Shown one piece after another: positions 26,242 to 34,990 of a stretch of 64,000 bases of DNA (positions are counted from its first letter, which is position 1; every line of letters starts with the position of its first letter). The stretch is from contig NZ_MLAL01000028.1 of the NCBI RefSeq assembly GCF_001875665.1, positions 123,426 through 187,425 on the forward strand, written 5' to 3'. Made by a program: the position numbers and the translations under genes. The notes below the pieces were generated by a model. It was not told the origin of the DNA. It saw nothing but the letters and a program-made list of their open reading frames with translations, and ran no database searches. The DNA is from Corynebacterium sp. NML130628. Its GTDB lineage: Bacteria; Actinomycetota; Actinomycetes; Mycobacteriales; Mycobacteriaceae.

Positions 26242-26853
26242 GTGTTTAACTTCTTCCGCCGCCGCAAGCGCACGAACTCTGCTGCAGAGAGCCCAGAGAT
26301 CCCCGAGAACATTGATTGGCTCGTGGTTGGGCTGGGCAACCCGGGGGCTCAGTACGAGCACACACGGCACAACATCGGCTACCTGGTTGTGGACGCACTC
26401 GCGGACGCACTCCCTGTCGTCGCAGGCCGTGAATATTCTTTCGCGGCCAAGGACGGCGTGGCCTACGCCCGCGCACACACCTACATGAATGAGTCCGGCA
26501 AGGCTATCGCCCCGCTGGCGGCACGCTACAGTCTTCCTCCGGAGCGGATTGTGATCGTCCACGACGAACTGGACCTGCCTCCCGGGAAGGTACGTCTGAA
26601 GCAGGGTGGCAACGAAAACGGCCACAACGGCTTGAAGTCGCTTACGCAGGAACTCGGGACGCGCGACTACGTGCGGGTGCGCGTCGGCATCGGCAGGCCA
26701 CCGAAGGTAAGTGGCATCGCAATCCCCGACTGGGTGCTCACGGAGTTCGCCTCCGATCCTAGCGACGCAGTCGCTCTCGCCGCCGACGCTGTCCGGGCGA
26801 TCACCACATCAGGGTTAGGGCAGGCGCAAAACCAGATCCACCCGCGCAGCTAG
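26242..26853 (+). CDS. pth: Peptidyl-tRNA hydrolase paralogue (second of two)
   Basis: A 203-aa paralogue of the preceding gene with all catalytic segments kept: WLVVGLGNPGAQYEHTRHN (catalytic His43), YMNESGKAI, VHDELDLPPGKVRLKQGGNE and GHNGLKSLTQ. It has a 20-residue basic N-terminal extension (MFNFFRRRKRTNS) missing from the first copy. The GTG start fits TAGACT-N7-GTG. The two proteins differ substantially, so the duplication is old; tandem pth pairs are known in corynebacteria. Confidence 0.93.
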   Translation: MFNFFRRRKRTNSAAESPEIPENIDWLVVGLGNPGAQYEHTRHNIGYLVVDALADALPVVAGREYSFAAKDGVAYARAHTYMNESGKAIAPLAARYSLPPERIVIVHDELDLPPGKVRLKQGGNENGHNGLKSLTQELGTRDYVRVRVGIGRPPKVSGIAIPDWVLTEFASDPSDAVALAADAVRAITTSGLGQAQNQIHPRS

Positions 26854-26862
26854 CCCCTGCGC

Positions 26863-27417
26863 CTACTGAGCAGTGTGGTGGTGGCGCAGGAACTGTTCCA
26901 GCGCATTCAGCATCTTCGTCAGGTCAGTGTTTTTCTGAGGGCGCGGGGTGAGGGTGCCGTTGGTGGCGTCGTCGAAAAGTGAAAGTGCGACCTGGTTGCG
27001 GACGTCGAACATGGAGAAGTTAGCTACGATCTGGCGCCAGTGCTCCACCGCGCGGATTGCGCCGTCGGCGCTGTATCCGACGAATGCGACCGGCTTCATG
27101 GCCCACTCACCACTGAGGCTGTCGTAGGCGTTCTTCATCGCACCAGGCACAGAGTGGTTGTGCTCGGGGGTGACGAAAACGTAGCCGTCGCAGCTGTCGA
27201 CCGCGCGAGACCAGGCGGCGACGCGCTCGTCGGCGTACTGCTTGTTTGCGCCGCCAGGCAGCGTCGCTGTATCGAGCAGCGGCACCTGAAACTCCTGGAG
27301 GTCAAGGATCTCATAGGTGACATCAGGGCTATTGGCCGCGGCGTCAGCGACCCAGTTCGCAACCTGCTCGCCAAAGCGACCTTGGCGAATGGACCCGAGC
27401 ACGATTCCGACTTTCAT
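26863..27417 (-). CDS. NAD(P)H-dependent FMN reductase (flavodoxin-like fold)
   Basis: A 184-aa protein of the NADPH-dependent FMN reductase family: the flavin phosphate loop VGIVLGSIRQGRFGEQVANW is at the N-terminus, and FVTPEHNHSVPGAMKNAYDS is the typical mid-protein segment. It would transfer hydride to free FMN or a quinone-like acceptor. The ATG at 27417 has GAGG six bases before it, so it is preferred over the ATG at 27429. It converges with the second pth gene and is divergent from prfC. Confidence 0.9.
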   Translation of the reverse strand: MKVGIVLGSIRQGRFGEQVANWVADAAANSPDVTYEILDLQEFQVPLLDTATLPGGANKQYADERVAAWSRAVDSCDGYVFVTPEHNHSVPGAMKNAYDSLSGEWAMKPVAFVGYSADGAIRAVEHWRQIVANFSMFDVRNQVALSLFDDATNGTLTPRPQKNTDLTKMLNALEQFLRHHHTAQ

Positions 27418-27546
27418 CACAAACCTCACATTGTTGCGTTGCGTTAACTTACTGTGTACAAACTCGGCGACTATACCACCGCGCTACTCACCCTACCCGC
27501 TGCTGGTTGTCCATCTCCCCCACCTTGCGACTACGCTTGAGCACTT

Positions 27547-29193
27547 ATGAGCACGTCTACTGGTACCCGCGCAGAGGCCCACCGTCGCCGCACGTTTGCA
27601 GTCATTGCCCACCCCGATGCTGGTAAATCCACGCTGACAGAAGCACTCGCGTTGCACGCGCACGTTATTTCGGAGGCAGGTGCGGTGCACGGCAAGGGCA
27701 ACCGCAAGTCGACGGTCTCCGACTGGATGGATATGGAAAAGGAACGCGGCATCTCCGTAGCTTCCTCCGCGCTCCAGTTCGAGTACCTCCCCGAAGGCTC
27801 GGAAGCGACCACACCGTACATGATCAACCTGGTTGATACACCTGGTCACGCCGACTTCTCGGAAGACACCTACCGCGTGCTGTCCGCCGTCGATGCCGCT
27901 GTCATGCTTATCGACGCCGCCAAGGGCCTCGAGCCGCAAACCCTCAAGCTCTTCCGCGTCTGCAAGGCGCGTGGCCTGCCGATCGTCACGGTGGTCAACA
28001 AGTGGGACCGCATCGGCCGCGAGCCGCTCGAGCTGGTCGACGAGATTGTCCAGGAGATCGACCTGCAGCCGACACCGTTGTACTGGCCTGTCGGTGAGGC
28101 TGGCGACTTCCGCGGCCTCGCCCACATCAACGCCGACGGCGAAGCAGACAACTACGTCCACTTCATTCGTACAGCCGGCGGATCCACCATCGCGCCAGAG
28201 GAGCACTACTCCCCTGGTGAGGCCGCTGACCGCGAGGGCGAAACCTGGGAGGTCGCCGTCGAGGAAGCTGAGCTGCTCGCCGCCGACGGCGCCGTGCACG
28301 ACCAGACCCTGTTCGAGCAGTGCGTAACCTCACCGATCATCTTCGCCTCCGCGATGTTGAACTTCGGCGTCCACCAAATCCTGGACACCCTGTGCGCGAT
28401 CGCGCCGGCTCCTCAGGGCCGCGACGCGGACCCGAAGGCTGTTGAGGCTTCCACCACCGCGATGGATACCCGGCGCGAACTCGACGACGACTTCTCTGGC
28501 GTGGTGTTCAAGGTGCAGGCTGGCATGGATAAGCACCACCGCGACACGCTGGCGTTCATGCGAGTCGTCTCCGGCGAATTTGACCGCGGCATGCAGGTCA
28601 CCCACGCTCAAAGTGGGCGCACTTTCTCCACCAAGTACGCGCTGACCGTCTTCGGGCGAAACCGCGACACCGTGGAAACTGCCTACCCGGGCGACATCAT
28701 TGGTTTGGTCAACGCCGGGTCGCTTGCGCCGGGCGACACCATCTACGCTGGCAAGAAGGTGCAGTACCCGCCGATGCCGCAGTTCGCGCCGGAGCACTTC
28801 CAGACGCTTCGCGCCAAGTCTTTGGGCAAATACAAGCAGTTCCGTAAGGCCCTCGACCAGCTGGATGCGGAAGGCGTGGTGCAGATCCTGCGCAATGATC
28901 TGCGTGGTGACGCCGCTCCAGTCATGGCTGCGGTCGGCCCGATGCAGTTCGAAGTGATGCAGGCCCGCATGGAGCTCGAGTACAACGTGGAAACTATCAC
29001 GGAACCGATCCCCTATTCGGTGGCCCGCCGAACCGACGCCGAATCCGCGGAGACGCTCGGGCGCCAGCGTGGCGTCGAAATCTTCACGCGCTCCGACGGC
29101 GAGCTGATCGCCCTCTTCGGCGATAAGTGGCGCCTGGCTTTCATCCAGAAGGAGCACCCGAGCCTGACGATGGAACCACTCGTGGCCGACTAG
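27547..29193 (+). CDS. prfC: Peptide chain release factor 3
   Basis: A 548-aa GTPase that recycles RF1/RF2 after termination. G1 is AHPDAGKSTLTEAL, switch II LVDTPGHADFSEDTYR, G4 VNKWDR. Domain II contains VVFKVQAGMDKHHRDTLAFM, and the C-terminal domain ends KWRLAFIQKEHP. The length is normal (about 530-550). The start is the ATG at 27547, with no Shine-Dalgarno; TACGCT lies nine bases upstream. Its stop overlaps the convergent yihY-like gene's stop by four bases. Confidence 0.95.
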   Translation: MSTSTGTRAEAHRRRTFAVIAHPDAGKSTLTEALALHAHVISEAGAVHGKGNRKSTVSDWMDMEKERGISVASSALQFEYLPEGSEATTPYMINLVDTPGHADFSEDTYRVLSAVDAAVMLIDAAKGLEPQTLKLFRVCKARGLPIVTVVNKWDRIGREPLELVDEIVQEIDLQPTPLYWPVGEAGDFRGLAHINADGEADNYVHFIRTAGGSTIAPEEHYSPGEAADREGETWEVAVEEAELLAADGAVHDQTLFEQCVTSPIIFASAMLNFGVHQILDTLCAIAPAPQGRDADPKAVEASTTAMDTRRELDDDFSGVVFKVQAGMDKHHRDTLAFMRVVSGEFDRGMQVTHAQSGRTFSTKYALTVFGRNRDTVETAYPGDIIGLVNAGSLAPGDTIYAGKKVQYPPMPQFAPEHFQTLRAKSLGKYKQFRKALDQLDAEGVVQILRNDLRGDAAPVMAAVGPMQFEVMQARMELEYNVETITEPIPYSVARRTDAESAETLGRQRGVEIFTRSDGELIALFGDKWRLAFIQKEHPSLTMEPLVAD

Positions 29194-30332
29194 GCCTCCG
29201 GCGTTTCCTGGACGTCCTCCTGCGCTTTCAGCGCGGAAGCGCTGCGGTCGATCCGCTGCTGCACTTTCAGCCAGAAATCGACCGCTTTCGTGCTTCTCGG
29301 CGGGACCTGAATTGTTGCTTCGGCGTCGTAGCCTGCCTGCAATTGCTTGACGCGAAGCACTTCCGCGTCGATCTTGACGCCTTCAAGGAGCACGACGTTC
29401 ATCACCCACACCAGGATAAGAACGGCACCTACTGTACCGAAGGCACCGTACGCGCTCGAAATCCCGATTGTGCCGATGAGCCACGAAAAGCCAAGCCAGA
29501 TAATGAAAATCGCCGTCAACGCCATCGAGGATCCGAGGGTGAGTAGGCGGAACTTCTCCGGCCGTACGTTGGGCGAAACGTAGTAAAGCACGGAGATCAA
29601 CGCAATCGCAGTCACGATGATCACCGGGAAGCGGGCGTAGTCCCAGACAGGCAGGAAGATCTTTGTGAGGTAATCAACGGTCTCCGTCATCCCTAGTGGT
29701 TCTGCGACCGGTTGCAGTAGACCGTTCACGATTGACTCGCGCAGGAACGTGCCGACGATGATCACGATCACTCCGAGCACCATGACTAGCGTGGTGACCC
29801 ACATCGTGAACCACGTACGAAGCAGGTTACGTCCCTCCATGCGGCCGTACATGACGTTCGCGTTACGTGAAAATGATCGCACGTACGCGGATGCGGAAAG
29901 AAGCGAGACCACAATCGATACCACCAGCGCAACCGTGCTTTGCGCCGGAGTGCCGATCACCGTCAGCAGGAAGCGCAAGGCCTCATCTTCCAGTGCTTCG
30001 GGCACGTAGAGGGCAATGAATTCATCAATGATGTCATTGACTGCGGCCTCATCACGTGGCAGCAGCAGCGTCGCGATTGAGTAGACCGCCAAAATCATCG
30101 GGGCGATAGACAACACGGCGTAGTAGGTCAGCGCAGCTGCACGGTCAAGCATTGCATCAACCGAGAAGTCCACGATGACGCGCTTGGCAACGTACATCCA
30201 GCCCTGTGGCGTTACCCGGTTGTCTTTTGTGAATACGTCAGGTCCGTCACTGTGTTGCGGCACGTGCACGAGTTCGCCCGGACCGTAGGGCACGACGTAG
30301 TCTGTCGCCGGAGGCGATTGGCTGTGTTCCAT
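29190..30332 (-). CDS. YihY/BrkB family membrane protein
   Basis: A 380-aa polytopic protein. After a cytoplasmic N-terminus there are about six transmembrane segments with the family signatures LDRAAALTYYAVLSIAPMIL, SAYVRSFSRNANVMYGR and LILVWVMNVVLLEGVKIDAE. The family was once annotated as ribonuclease BN, which is not supported for these proteins; its real function is unknown. The ATG at 30332 fits the leaderless pattern TAGGGT-N7-ATG and is divergent from a hypothetical gene 34 bases away. It ends within prfC's stop codon on the opposite strand. Confidence 0.87.
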   Translation of the reverse strand: MEHSQSPPATDYVVPYGPGELVHVPQHSDGPDVFTKDNRVTPQGWMYVAKRVIVDFSVDAMLDRAAALTYYAVLSIAPMILAVYSIATLLLPRDEAAVNDIIDEFIALYVPEALEDEALRFLLTVIGTPAQSTVALVVSIVVSLLSASAYVRSFSRNANVMYGRMEGRNLLRTWFTMWVTTLVMVLGVIVIIVGTFLRESIVNGLLQPVAEPLGMTETVDYLTKIFLPVWDYARFPVIIVTAIALISVLYYVSPNVRPEKFRLLTLGSSMALTAIFIIWLGFSWLIGTIGISSAYGAFGTVGAVLILVWVMNVVLLEGVKIDAEVLRVKQLQAGYDAEATIQVPPRSTKAVDFWLKVQQRIDRSASALKAQEDVQETPEA

Positions 30333-30339
30333 GGCGTTT

Positions 30340-30359
30340 ACCCTAGTACAGGGTATCGT
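30340..30359. promoter_or_regulatory. Divergent leaderless promoter pair
   Basis: Minus: TAGGGT (30345-30340) seven bases before the ATG at 30332. Plus: TATCGT (30354-30359) seven bases before the ATG at 30367. Neither start has a Shine-Dalgarno. Confidence 0.55.
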
Positions 30360-30366
30360 GTGCACC

Positions 30367-30774
30367 ATGAGCGTGTTGGGTCAGATTAAGCAATGGTTCG
30401 GGGCGGGCGCTTCTCCTGCGCTCGCTGAGTACCCGACGGAGTACGAGCGTGTGGAACTTCCGGTGCTAAAGGTGACCACCGCAGCAGTCTCCCCAGGTTC
30501 GGACGAACGACTAGTCGTCGTGACCTCTACACCAGCAGCGCTCGCGGAGCTCCAACGTATCGACGGCCCACTCCAGATGATCTGCCCCGGATCGCGTACC
30601 GTGACCTGGGTTCCCGTCAAAAAGTCCGCTGTTCCCGTACTCGACCCAAACACTGGATGGGTCATACCGCTGACCGCCGAGGCACGGAAGGAAATCGCTT
30701 CGTTGTCGGCGATCGAAGGCGAGCTCGAGCTGCAGACCATGCGCCTCGCCTTCATTCTCGAGTCTGTACAGTGA
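30367..30774 (+). CDS. Conserved hypothetical protein upstream of the DtxR-family regulator
   Basis: A 135-aa soluble protein without signal peptide or transmembrane segment. The N-terminus MSVLGQIKQWFGAGASPALA is amphipathic; the rest is mixed alpha/beta with no motif I recognise. It overlaps the next gene's possible GTG start by four bases (GTGA), which suggests co-transcription with the regulator. The start fits TATCGT-N7-ATG. Confidence 0.65.
   Translation: MSVLGQIKQWFGAGASPALAEYPTEYERVELPVLKVTTAAVSPGSDERLVVVTSTPAALAELQRIDGPLQMICPGSRTVTWVPVKKSAVPVLDPNTGWVIPLTAEARKEIASLSAIEGELELQTMRLAFILESVQ
30767..30772 (+). promoter_or_regulatory. Leaderless -10 box of the DtxR-family gene
   Basis: TACAGT, seven bases before the ATG at 30780, overlapping the stop of the preceding gene. 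Confidence 0.45.
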
Positions 30775-30779
30775 GCACC

Positions 30780-31490
30780 ATGGATTCCGTTTCCCAGCTC
30801 TCCACCAGTACACAGGACTACCTCAAGTCGCTCTGGGCACTGACCGAATGGTCAGACACGAAAGTGACCACTAAGGTGCTGGCGGATTACATGGGACTTC
30901 GGCTCTCAAGCGTTTCGGATGCCGTCAAAAAGCTAGCGCAGCAAGGGTATGTGCACCATAAGCCTTACGCGCCCATCACGCTCACGGAAGAAGGCCGCGC
31001 GCACGCCGTCGCGATGATCCGCCGTCACCGCCTCATCGAAACGTTCCTCGTGGAAACGCTCGGTTACACGTGGGACCAGGTCCATGACGACGCCGAAATC
31101 CTCGAGCACGCCGTTTCGGAATTTATGCTGCAGCGCCTCGACGCACACCTCAACTACCCTGCGCGCGACCCGCACGGCGACCCCATTCCCACCGCCGACG
31201 GCACCGTGCCACAGTTCCATGCTGAGCAGCTGAGTACGATTGCGCCGGACACCCGCGTCGTGGTCCAGCGCGTCTCTGACGGTGATCCGAGCCTGCTGCA
31301 GTTCTTCGATACCTCCGGGATCACGGTGGGCACGCGCTTGCGCACCCAGCAAGCAGCTCCATTTTCCGACACCGTCGAGGTGCTTATCGACGGCCAGCAT
31401 CCACCACTTGTGCTCGGGAAACGCGCAGCGGACGCCGTCTGGGTGACCGCTGAGCCCGCTGAGCCCGCTGAGCCCACAGGGCACAACTGA
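30780..31490 (+). CDS. DtxR/MntR-family metal-dependent transcriptional regulator
   Basis: A 236-aa regulator. The N-terminal winged HTH (STSTQDYLKSLWALTEWSDT, then VLADYMGLRLSSVSDAVKKL) is followed by the metal-binding dimerisation domain (MIRRHRLIETFLVETLGYTW and EAEILEHAVSE-like HDDAEILEHAVSEFM) and a C-terminal SH3-like domain. It faces, convergently, a Mn/Zn/Fe-type ABC importer whose promoter contains an MntR-like palindrome, so it is probably the manganese-type regulator of that operon. The 3' end overlaps the last permease gene by 107 bases and holds three copies of GCTGAGCCC. A GTG at 30771 is an alternative start. Confidence 0.88.
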   Translation: MDSVSQLSTSTQDYLKSLWALTEWSDTKVTTKVLADYMGLRLSSVSDAVKKLAQQGYVHHKPYAPITLTEEGRAHAVAMIRRHRLIETFLVETLGYTWDQVHDDAEILEHAVSEFMLQRLDAHLNYPARDPHGDPIPTADGTVPQFHAEQLSTIAPDTRVVVQRVSDGDPSLLQFFDTSGITVGTRLRTQQAAPFSDTVEVLIDGQHPPLVLGKRAADAVWVTAEPAEPAEPTGHN

Positions 31491-32295
31491 GGAACTCAAG
31501 CCCGTAGATGACGGTCATTGTGGCGGACGTAGGGGCGTCGAGAAGGTAGGCGACGCCGAAGCCTGCGATTGCCCCAACCGCGGCGAGCAGCACCGTCAGT
31601 GCGATCATGCGCGGTACCGTCGTGGCCAACTGTTTGGCTGCTGCCGCAGGGATGACCACCAGCGCAATGACCAGGATCGCCCCGACCGCGTTGAACGCTG
31701 CCGTGACGGTCAACGACACCAAGAACATAAACGCGATGGACAGGGCCCCCACTGGTACACCGATGCTGCGTGCGAACTGGCCATCAAACGTGGACGCCAA
31801 AAGTTGCGGGTAGAAAAGACTAATCACAACCACGTTGAGTACGAGCACGGCGAGCATGATGTAGAGATACACCGGCCCGAGCTGCACACCGCCGACTGTG
31901 AGCTGGTGCCACGCGGCCAGGTTCAAGTCGCCAACGAGCACTGCGTGCGTATCCAGGTGCACGTTTGAAAAGTGCGAAGTAATCAGGATGACGCCCACGC
32001 TGAACAAAGCCGGAAAGATCAACCCCTGCGGGGCGTCTCCAGTCACGAGTCCCGAATCCCCGAGCCACTGTGCGCCGAGGACCACCGCCACACCGGCCAG
32101 CGCCGCGCACACGATCACCACCGGTGAGTTCAGGTTGTTCGTAAACAAGTACCCCAGGGCAATGCCCGGCAAGATCGCATGCCCGATAGCATCTATGAGC
32201 ATGGAGTGCTTCCGCAGCACAACGAATGCTCCCGGCACTGCGCATGCGCACGCCGTGACCACCGCGAGCAAAAGTGTTCCGACGATGAAACTCAC
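31384..32295 (-). CDS. Metal ABC transporter permease (second subunit)
   Basis: A 303-aa inner-membrane permease of the ZnuB/MntB (ABC-3) family with about eight to nine hydrophobic helices: SFIVGTLLLAVVTACACAVP, LRKHSMLIDAIGHAILPGIA and VGAILVIALVVIPAAAAKQL are typical. The GTG start overlaps the stop of the first permease gene (GTGA). The C-terminus (QRAQRAQRSPRRRPLRV) is encoded opposite the 3' end of the DtxR-family gene and looks like a basic cytoplasmic tail. Confidence 0.9.
   Translation of the reverse strand: MSFIVGTLLLAVVTACACAVPGAFVVLRKHSMLIDAIGHAILPGIALGYLFTNNLNSPVVIVCAALAGVAVVLGAQWLGDSGLVTGDAPQGLIFPALFSVGVILITSHFSNVHLDTHAVLVGDLNLAAWHQLTVGGVQLGPVYLYIMLAVLVLNVVVISLFYPQLLASTFDGQFARSIGVPVGALSIAFMFLVSLTVTAAFNAVGAILVIALVVIPAAAAKQLATTVPRMIALTVLLAAVGAIAGFGVAYLLDAPTSATMTVIYGLEFLSCALWAQRAQRAQRSPRRRPLRVSRAQVVDAGRR
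31449..31475. repeat. Three tandem copies of a 9-bp unit in a convergent gene overlap
   Basis: GCTGAGCCC is repeated three times with no spacer. On the plus strand it encodes Ala-Glu-Pro three times in the DtxR-family protein; on the minus strand it encodes Ala-Gln-Arg three times in the permease. Both genes remain in frame if a unit is gained or lost. Confidence 0.95.
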
Positions 32296-33248
32296 GACGC
32301 CACCTCCGCCGAAGCTGTTGTTTCCAGCCGGGCACGCAGCGCTGCCGTCGCGCGCCGCTGCGAACGGGCCCGGGCGATGACGCTTCGCTTCGGGGCGAAG
32401 ATGAACGACACCAGAAACATCGCGAACAGGACAAGCACGATAACGGGGCCGGTCGGCACGTTGCCAAGCGCGATGGACAAGTAGGATCCAGCACCACTGC
32501 CGACGGCTCCAAACACGCCCGCGAGCACGACCATCGCTGGCACCGTTTGCACCCACTGCCGCGCCGCGGCAGGCGGAGTTACGACGAATGCCACCATCAA
32601 CACCAACCCGACAGATTTGACGCCGATCACCGTCGCAAGCGCGATCGTCATGAACATCACCGTGTCGATGACCCTCGGGCGAAACCCAAGCATCGTGGAC
32701 TGCACGGGGTCGAAGGAGCGCAGCTCGAACTCCTTAAACAACACGCACATCACGCAGACCGCGAGCACCCCGACGATGATACTGATTCGCAGGTCCGCCC
32801 TGGTAATCACTGACGCGTTGCCGAACAGGTAGTCCTGAATCCCACCTTTGCCTGGGAACGGATTGTTCGTGATCACGTCCAGCAACAGCATCCCGAACCC
32901 AAAGAAGAACGACAGGCTGATCGCCATCGCCGCGTCAATCGACGTCCGCGTCCGGGCAGTAATCATGTTCGCCACCATCACCGCGCACGTACCAGTGACT
33001 ACGGCTCCAACCAGTAGCGCAACCATGTTACGGCCGTCGACTCCCAGCCCGACGCACAGCAAAAACGCCAGCAACGTGCCCGGTAGTGCGGAGTGCGAAA
33101 TCACATCACTGGTCAGCGACTGCTTCCGCAGGTACGCGAACGTCCCAAGCATCCCTGCCACTGCGCCAATGATGGTGGTCCCCCAAAACACCATGGCATA
33201 GGTATGGTTCGCAAAGAACGCACCAAGGCTTATCGACGTCCCCATCAC
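32292..33248 (-). CDS. Metal ABC transporter permease (first subunit)
   Basis: A 318-aa ABC-3 family permease (ZnuB/MntB/TroC type): LRKQSLTSDVISHSALPGTL, SLSFFFGFGMLLLDVI and KSVGLVLMVAFVVTPPAAAR are family segments. It is paired with a second, different permease downstream, as in TroCD/SitCD-type manganese or iron importers. The GTG (33248) or the next codon ATG (33245) overlaps the ATPase stop; both are plausible. The overlap implies coupled translation. Confidence 0.9.
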   Translation of the reverse strand: MMGTSISLGAFFANHTYAMVFWGTTIIGAVAGMLGTFAYLRKQSLTSDVISHSALPGTLLAFLLCVGLGVDGRNMVALLVGAVVTGTCAVMVANMITARTRTSIDAAMAISLSFFFGFGMLLLDVITNNPFPGKGGIQDYLFGNASVITRADLRISIIVGVLAVCVMCVLFKEFELRSFDPVQSTMLGFRPRVIDTVMFMTIALATVIGVKSVGLVLMVAFVVTPPAAARQWVQTVPAMVVLAGVFGAVGSGAGSYLSIALGNVPTGPVIVLVLFAMFLVSFIFAPKRSVIARARSQRRATAALRARLETTASAEVAS

Positions 33249-33994
33249 AGCACACCCAACAATCCCATCGAGTCCGCGCCTAACCCGTACGCCTGCGCAA
33301 TCGTTTCCGGCGTAAACGTGGAGGAGACTGGCCCCGATGCAATCACTGTCTTATCCAGCAGCGTCACCGCATCGCAGTACGTCGGCACCGTCGAAAGGTC
33401 GTGGTGCACCATCACGATAGTTGTGCCATTCTCGCGCATGGTGCGGAGCACGTCGATAATTGTCGCCTCACTTTTCGCGTCAATGCCTTGAAACGGCTCG
33501 TCGAGGAAGAACAAGTCCGGGTCCTGTACTAGCCCGCGTGCGAGAAAGACGCGCTGGCGCTGCCCGCCTGAGAGTGCACCGATCTGGCGGCCAGCGAAAT
33601 CCTGCATCCCTACGCGTTCCAAGGCGCCGTATGCGGCGGCGCGTTCGCGCTTCCCCGCCCTGCGGAACCAACCCAGCTTCCCGTATGTACCCATCGTCAC
33701 CACGTCGAGCACCGTCGTAGGAAAGTCCCAGTCGACGCTCGCGTGTTGTGGCATGTACCCCACGCGGTGGCGCACTGCCTTGAGCGGCTGGCCGAAGAAC
33801 TCGGTCTCCCCGGTCAGCGTCGGGATAAGCCCCAGCATCGCCTTGATCAGGGTTGACTTGCCGGCACCATTCGGCCCGACGATCCCCATGATGACGCCCT
33901 TGGGGACCCGCACATTCACCTGTTCCAGGACCGGATCGAGGTGGTAGGCAACGGACAGGTTATGCGTGGCGCACGCGAACGACTGTGTAGTCAT
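33245..33994 (-). CDS. Metal ABC transporter ATP-binding protein
   Basis: A 249-aa ABC ATPase with Walker A GPNGAGKSTL, Q-loop YMPQHASVDW, signature LSGGQRQRVFLARGL, Walker B DLFFLDEPFQGID and the H-loop in VMVHHDLSTV. YMPQ...VDWDFPTTV is typical of the Mn/Zn/Fe importer ATPases. It starts three bases after the substrate-binding lipoprotein gene ends. Confidence 0.94.
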   Translation of the reverse strand: MTTQSFACATHNLSVAYHLDPVLEQVNVRVPKGVIMGIVGPNGAGKSTLIKAMLGLIPTLTGETEFFGQPLKAVRHRVGYMPQHASVDWDFPTTVLDVVTMGTYGKLGWFRRAGKRERAAAYGALERVGMQDFAGRQIGALSGGQRQRVFLARGLVQDPDLFFLDEPFQGIDAKSEATIIDVLRTMRENGTTIVMVHHDLSTVPTYCDAVTLLDKTVIASGPVSSTFTPETIAQAYGLGADSMGLLGVL

Positions 33995-33997
33995 GGG

Positions 33998-34954
33998 TTA
34001 CTTACCTCCAAGCGCTGCAGCGACAGCCTCAGCGTTATGCAGGAACGCCCCGATGTACGTATCCGTCGGCGCTGTAGGGCCAAGCGTGTCGGCGAAGAGC
34101 TCCTCGTCAGAAATGGTGACGTCCCATCCGCGAGCGTGCACAGCCTCCTGCAGGCTCTTGATCGCCTGGGGGTTCGCCTGATTGTCTTGGAAGATCGTCG
34201 GCACCTTGTTGTCCGCGATGAGGTCGGCGAGGTCCGAGAGTTCCGCGGCCGACAGCTTCGCCTCTGTGGAAACAAAGTCCGTGGCGTGGACCTCCAACCC
34301 GTACGTCTTACCGAAGTAGTTAAAGGCATCGTGGCCAGTAATCAAGATTCGAGGCCCAGTGATCTTCGCCAGCATCGCTGCTGCCTTTTCGTTCGCCTCG
34401 GCGATCTCTGCCTGGTACTTCGCAGCATTCTCGTGGTACTCGTCAGCCTTGGAAGGGTCGACCTCTGCAAGCTTGTCCGCTACTTCGCCAACGACCAGGC
34501 TCCACGCCTCTGGGCTGTTCCACACGTGCGGGTCGTGCAGCGGGTTACCCTCGGCATCGGTTTCTGGCCAGTCCAGCAGCAAGTTGTTCGGCAGCTGGTC
34601 CCCTACCGCCAGCTGGCGTTCCCCGAGGCTCTCTAGCTGTTTGATCATCTGGGCTTCCAGGTGCAGCCCGTTCCAGAACACCACATCGGAGGACTGAATC
34701 TTATCGATGTCCTTCGTTGAAGGCTGGTAGGTGTGCGGGTCCCCGCCGGGCCCAACCATCGTTGTGACTTCAGCCTCTGGAGCAATGTTGGCGATCGCGT
34801 CAGCCAGGTAGCCCGTCGTTGCGTAGACCTGCAGCGCACCGTCGGTGCTGATGCCGTCTTGTGCCGCCTGGTGGTCATCGGCAGACGAGCAGCCTGCAAG
34901 CCCTACGCCCAAGGCAAGTGCGCATGCGGTGAGGATCCTGGATGTGCGTGACAT
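33998..34954 (-). CDS. Metal ABC transporter substrate-binding lipoprotein
   Basis: A 318-aa cluster A-I solute-binding protein (ZnuA/MntA/PsaA type). The signal peptide MSRTSRILTACALALGVGLA ends in the lipobox LAGC. Metal-ligand candidates are a His in GPGGDPHTYQPSTKDI, a His in VVFWNGLHLEAQM, a His in LITGHDAFNYF (followed by FGKTYGLEV) and an acidic residue near the C-terminus. There is no long His-rich loop of the zinc-specific ZnuA, and with the MntR-like operator this favours manganese or iron. First gene of the four-gene operon. Confidence 0.9.
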   Translation of the reverse strand: MSRTSRILTACALALGVGLAGCSSADDHQAAQDGISTDGALQVYATTGYLADAIANIAPEAEVTTMVGPGGDPHTYQPSTKDIDKIQSSDVVFWNGLHLEAQMIKQLESLGERQLAVGDQLPNNLLLDWPETDAEGNPLHDPHVWNSPEAWSLVVGEVADKLAEVDPSKADEYHENAAKYQAEIAEANEKAAAMLAKITGPRILITGHDAFNYFGKTYGLEVHATDFVSTEAKLSAAELSDLADLIADNKVPTIFQDNQANPQAIKSLQEAVHARGWDVTISDEELFADTLGPTAPTDTYIGAFLHNAEAVAAALGGK

Positions 34955-34990
34955 GAAGTGTTTCCTTTCAAACTCAGGTGTACCCCACTA

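Noticed and set aside
30657..30779. 41-residue N-terminal extension of the DtxR-family protein
   Set aside because: It overlaps the upstream hypothetical gene in another frame and precedes the normal start of the DtxR HTH domain.
31449..31475. Short tandem repeat as a CRISPR or origin-type iteron
   Set aside because: It is three 9-bp units within two coding frames, with no spacers and no AT-rich DNA.
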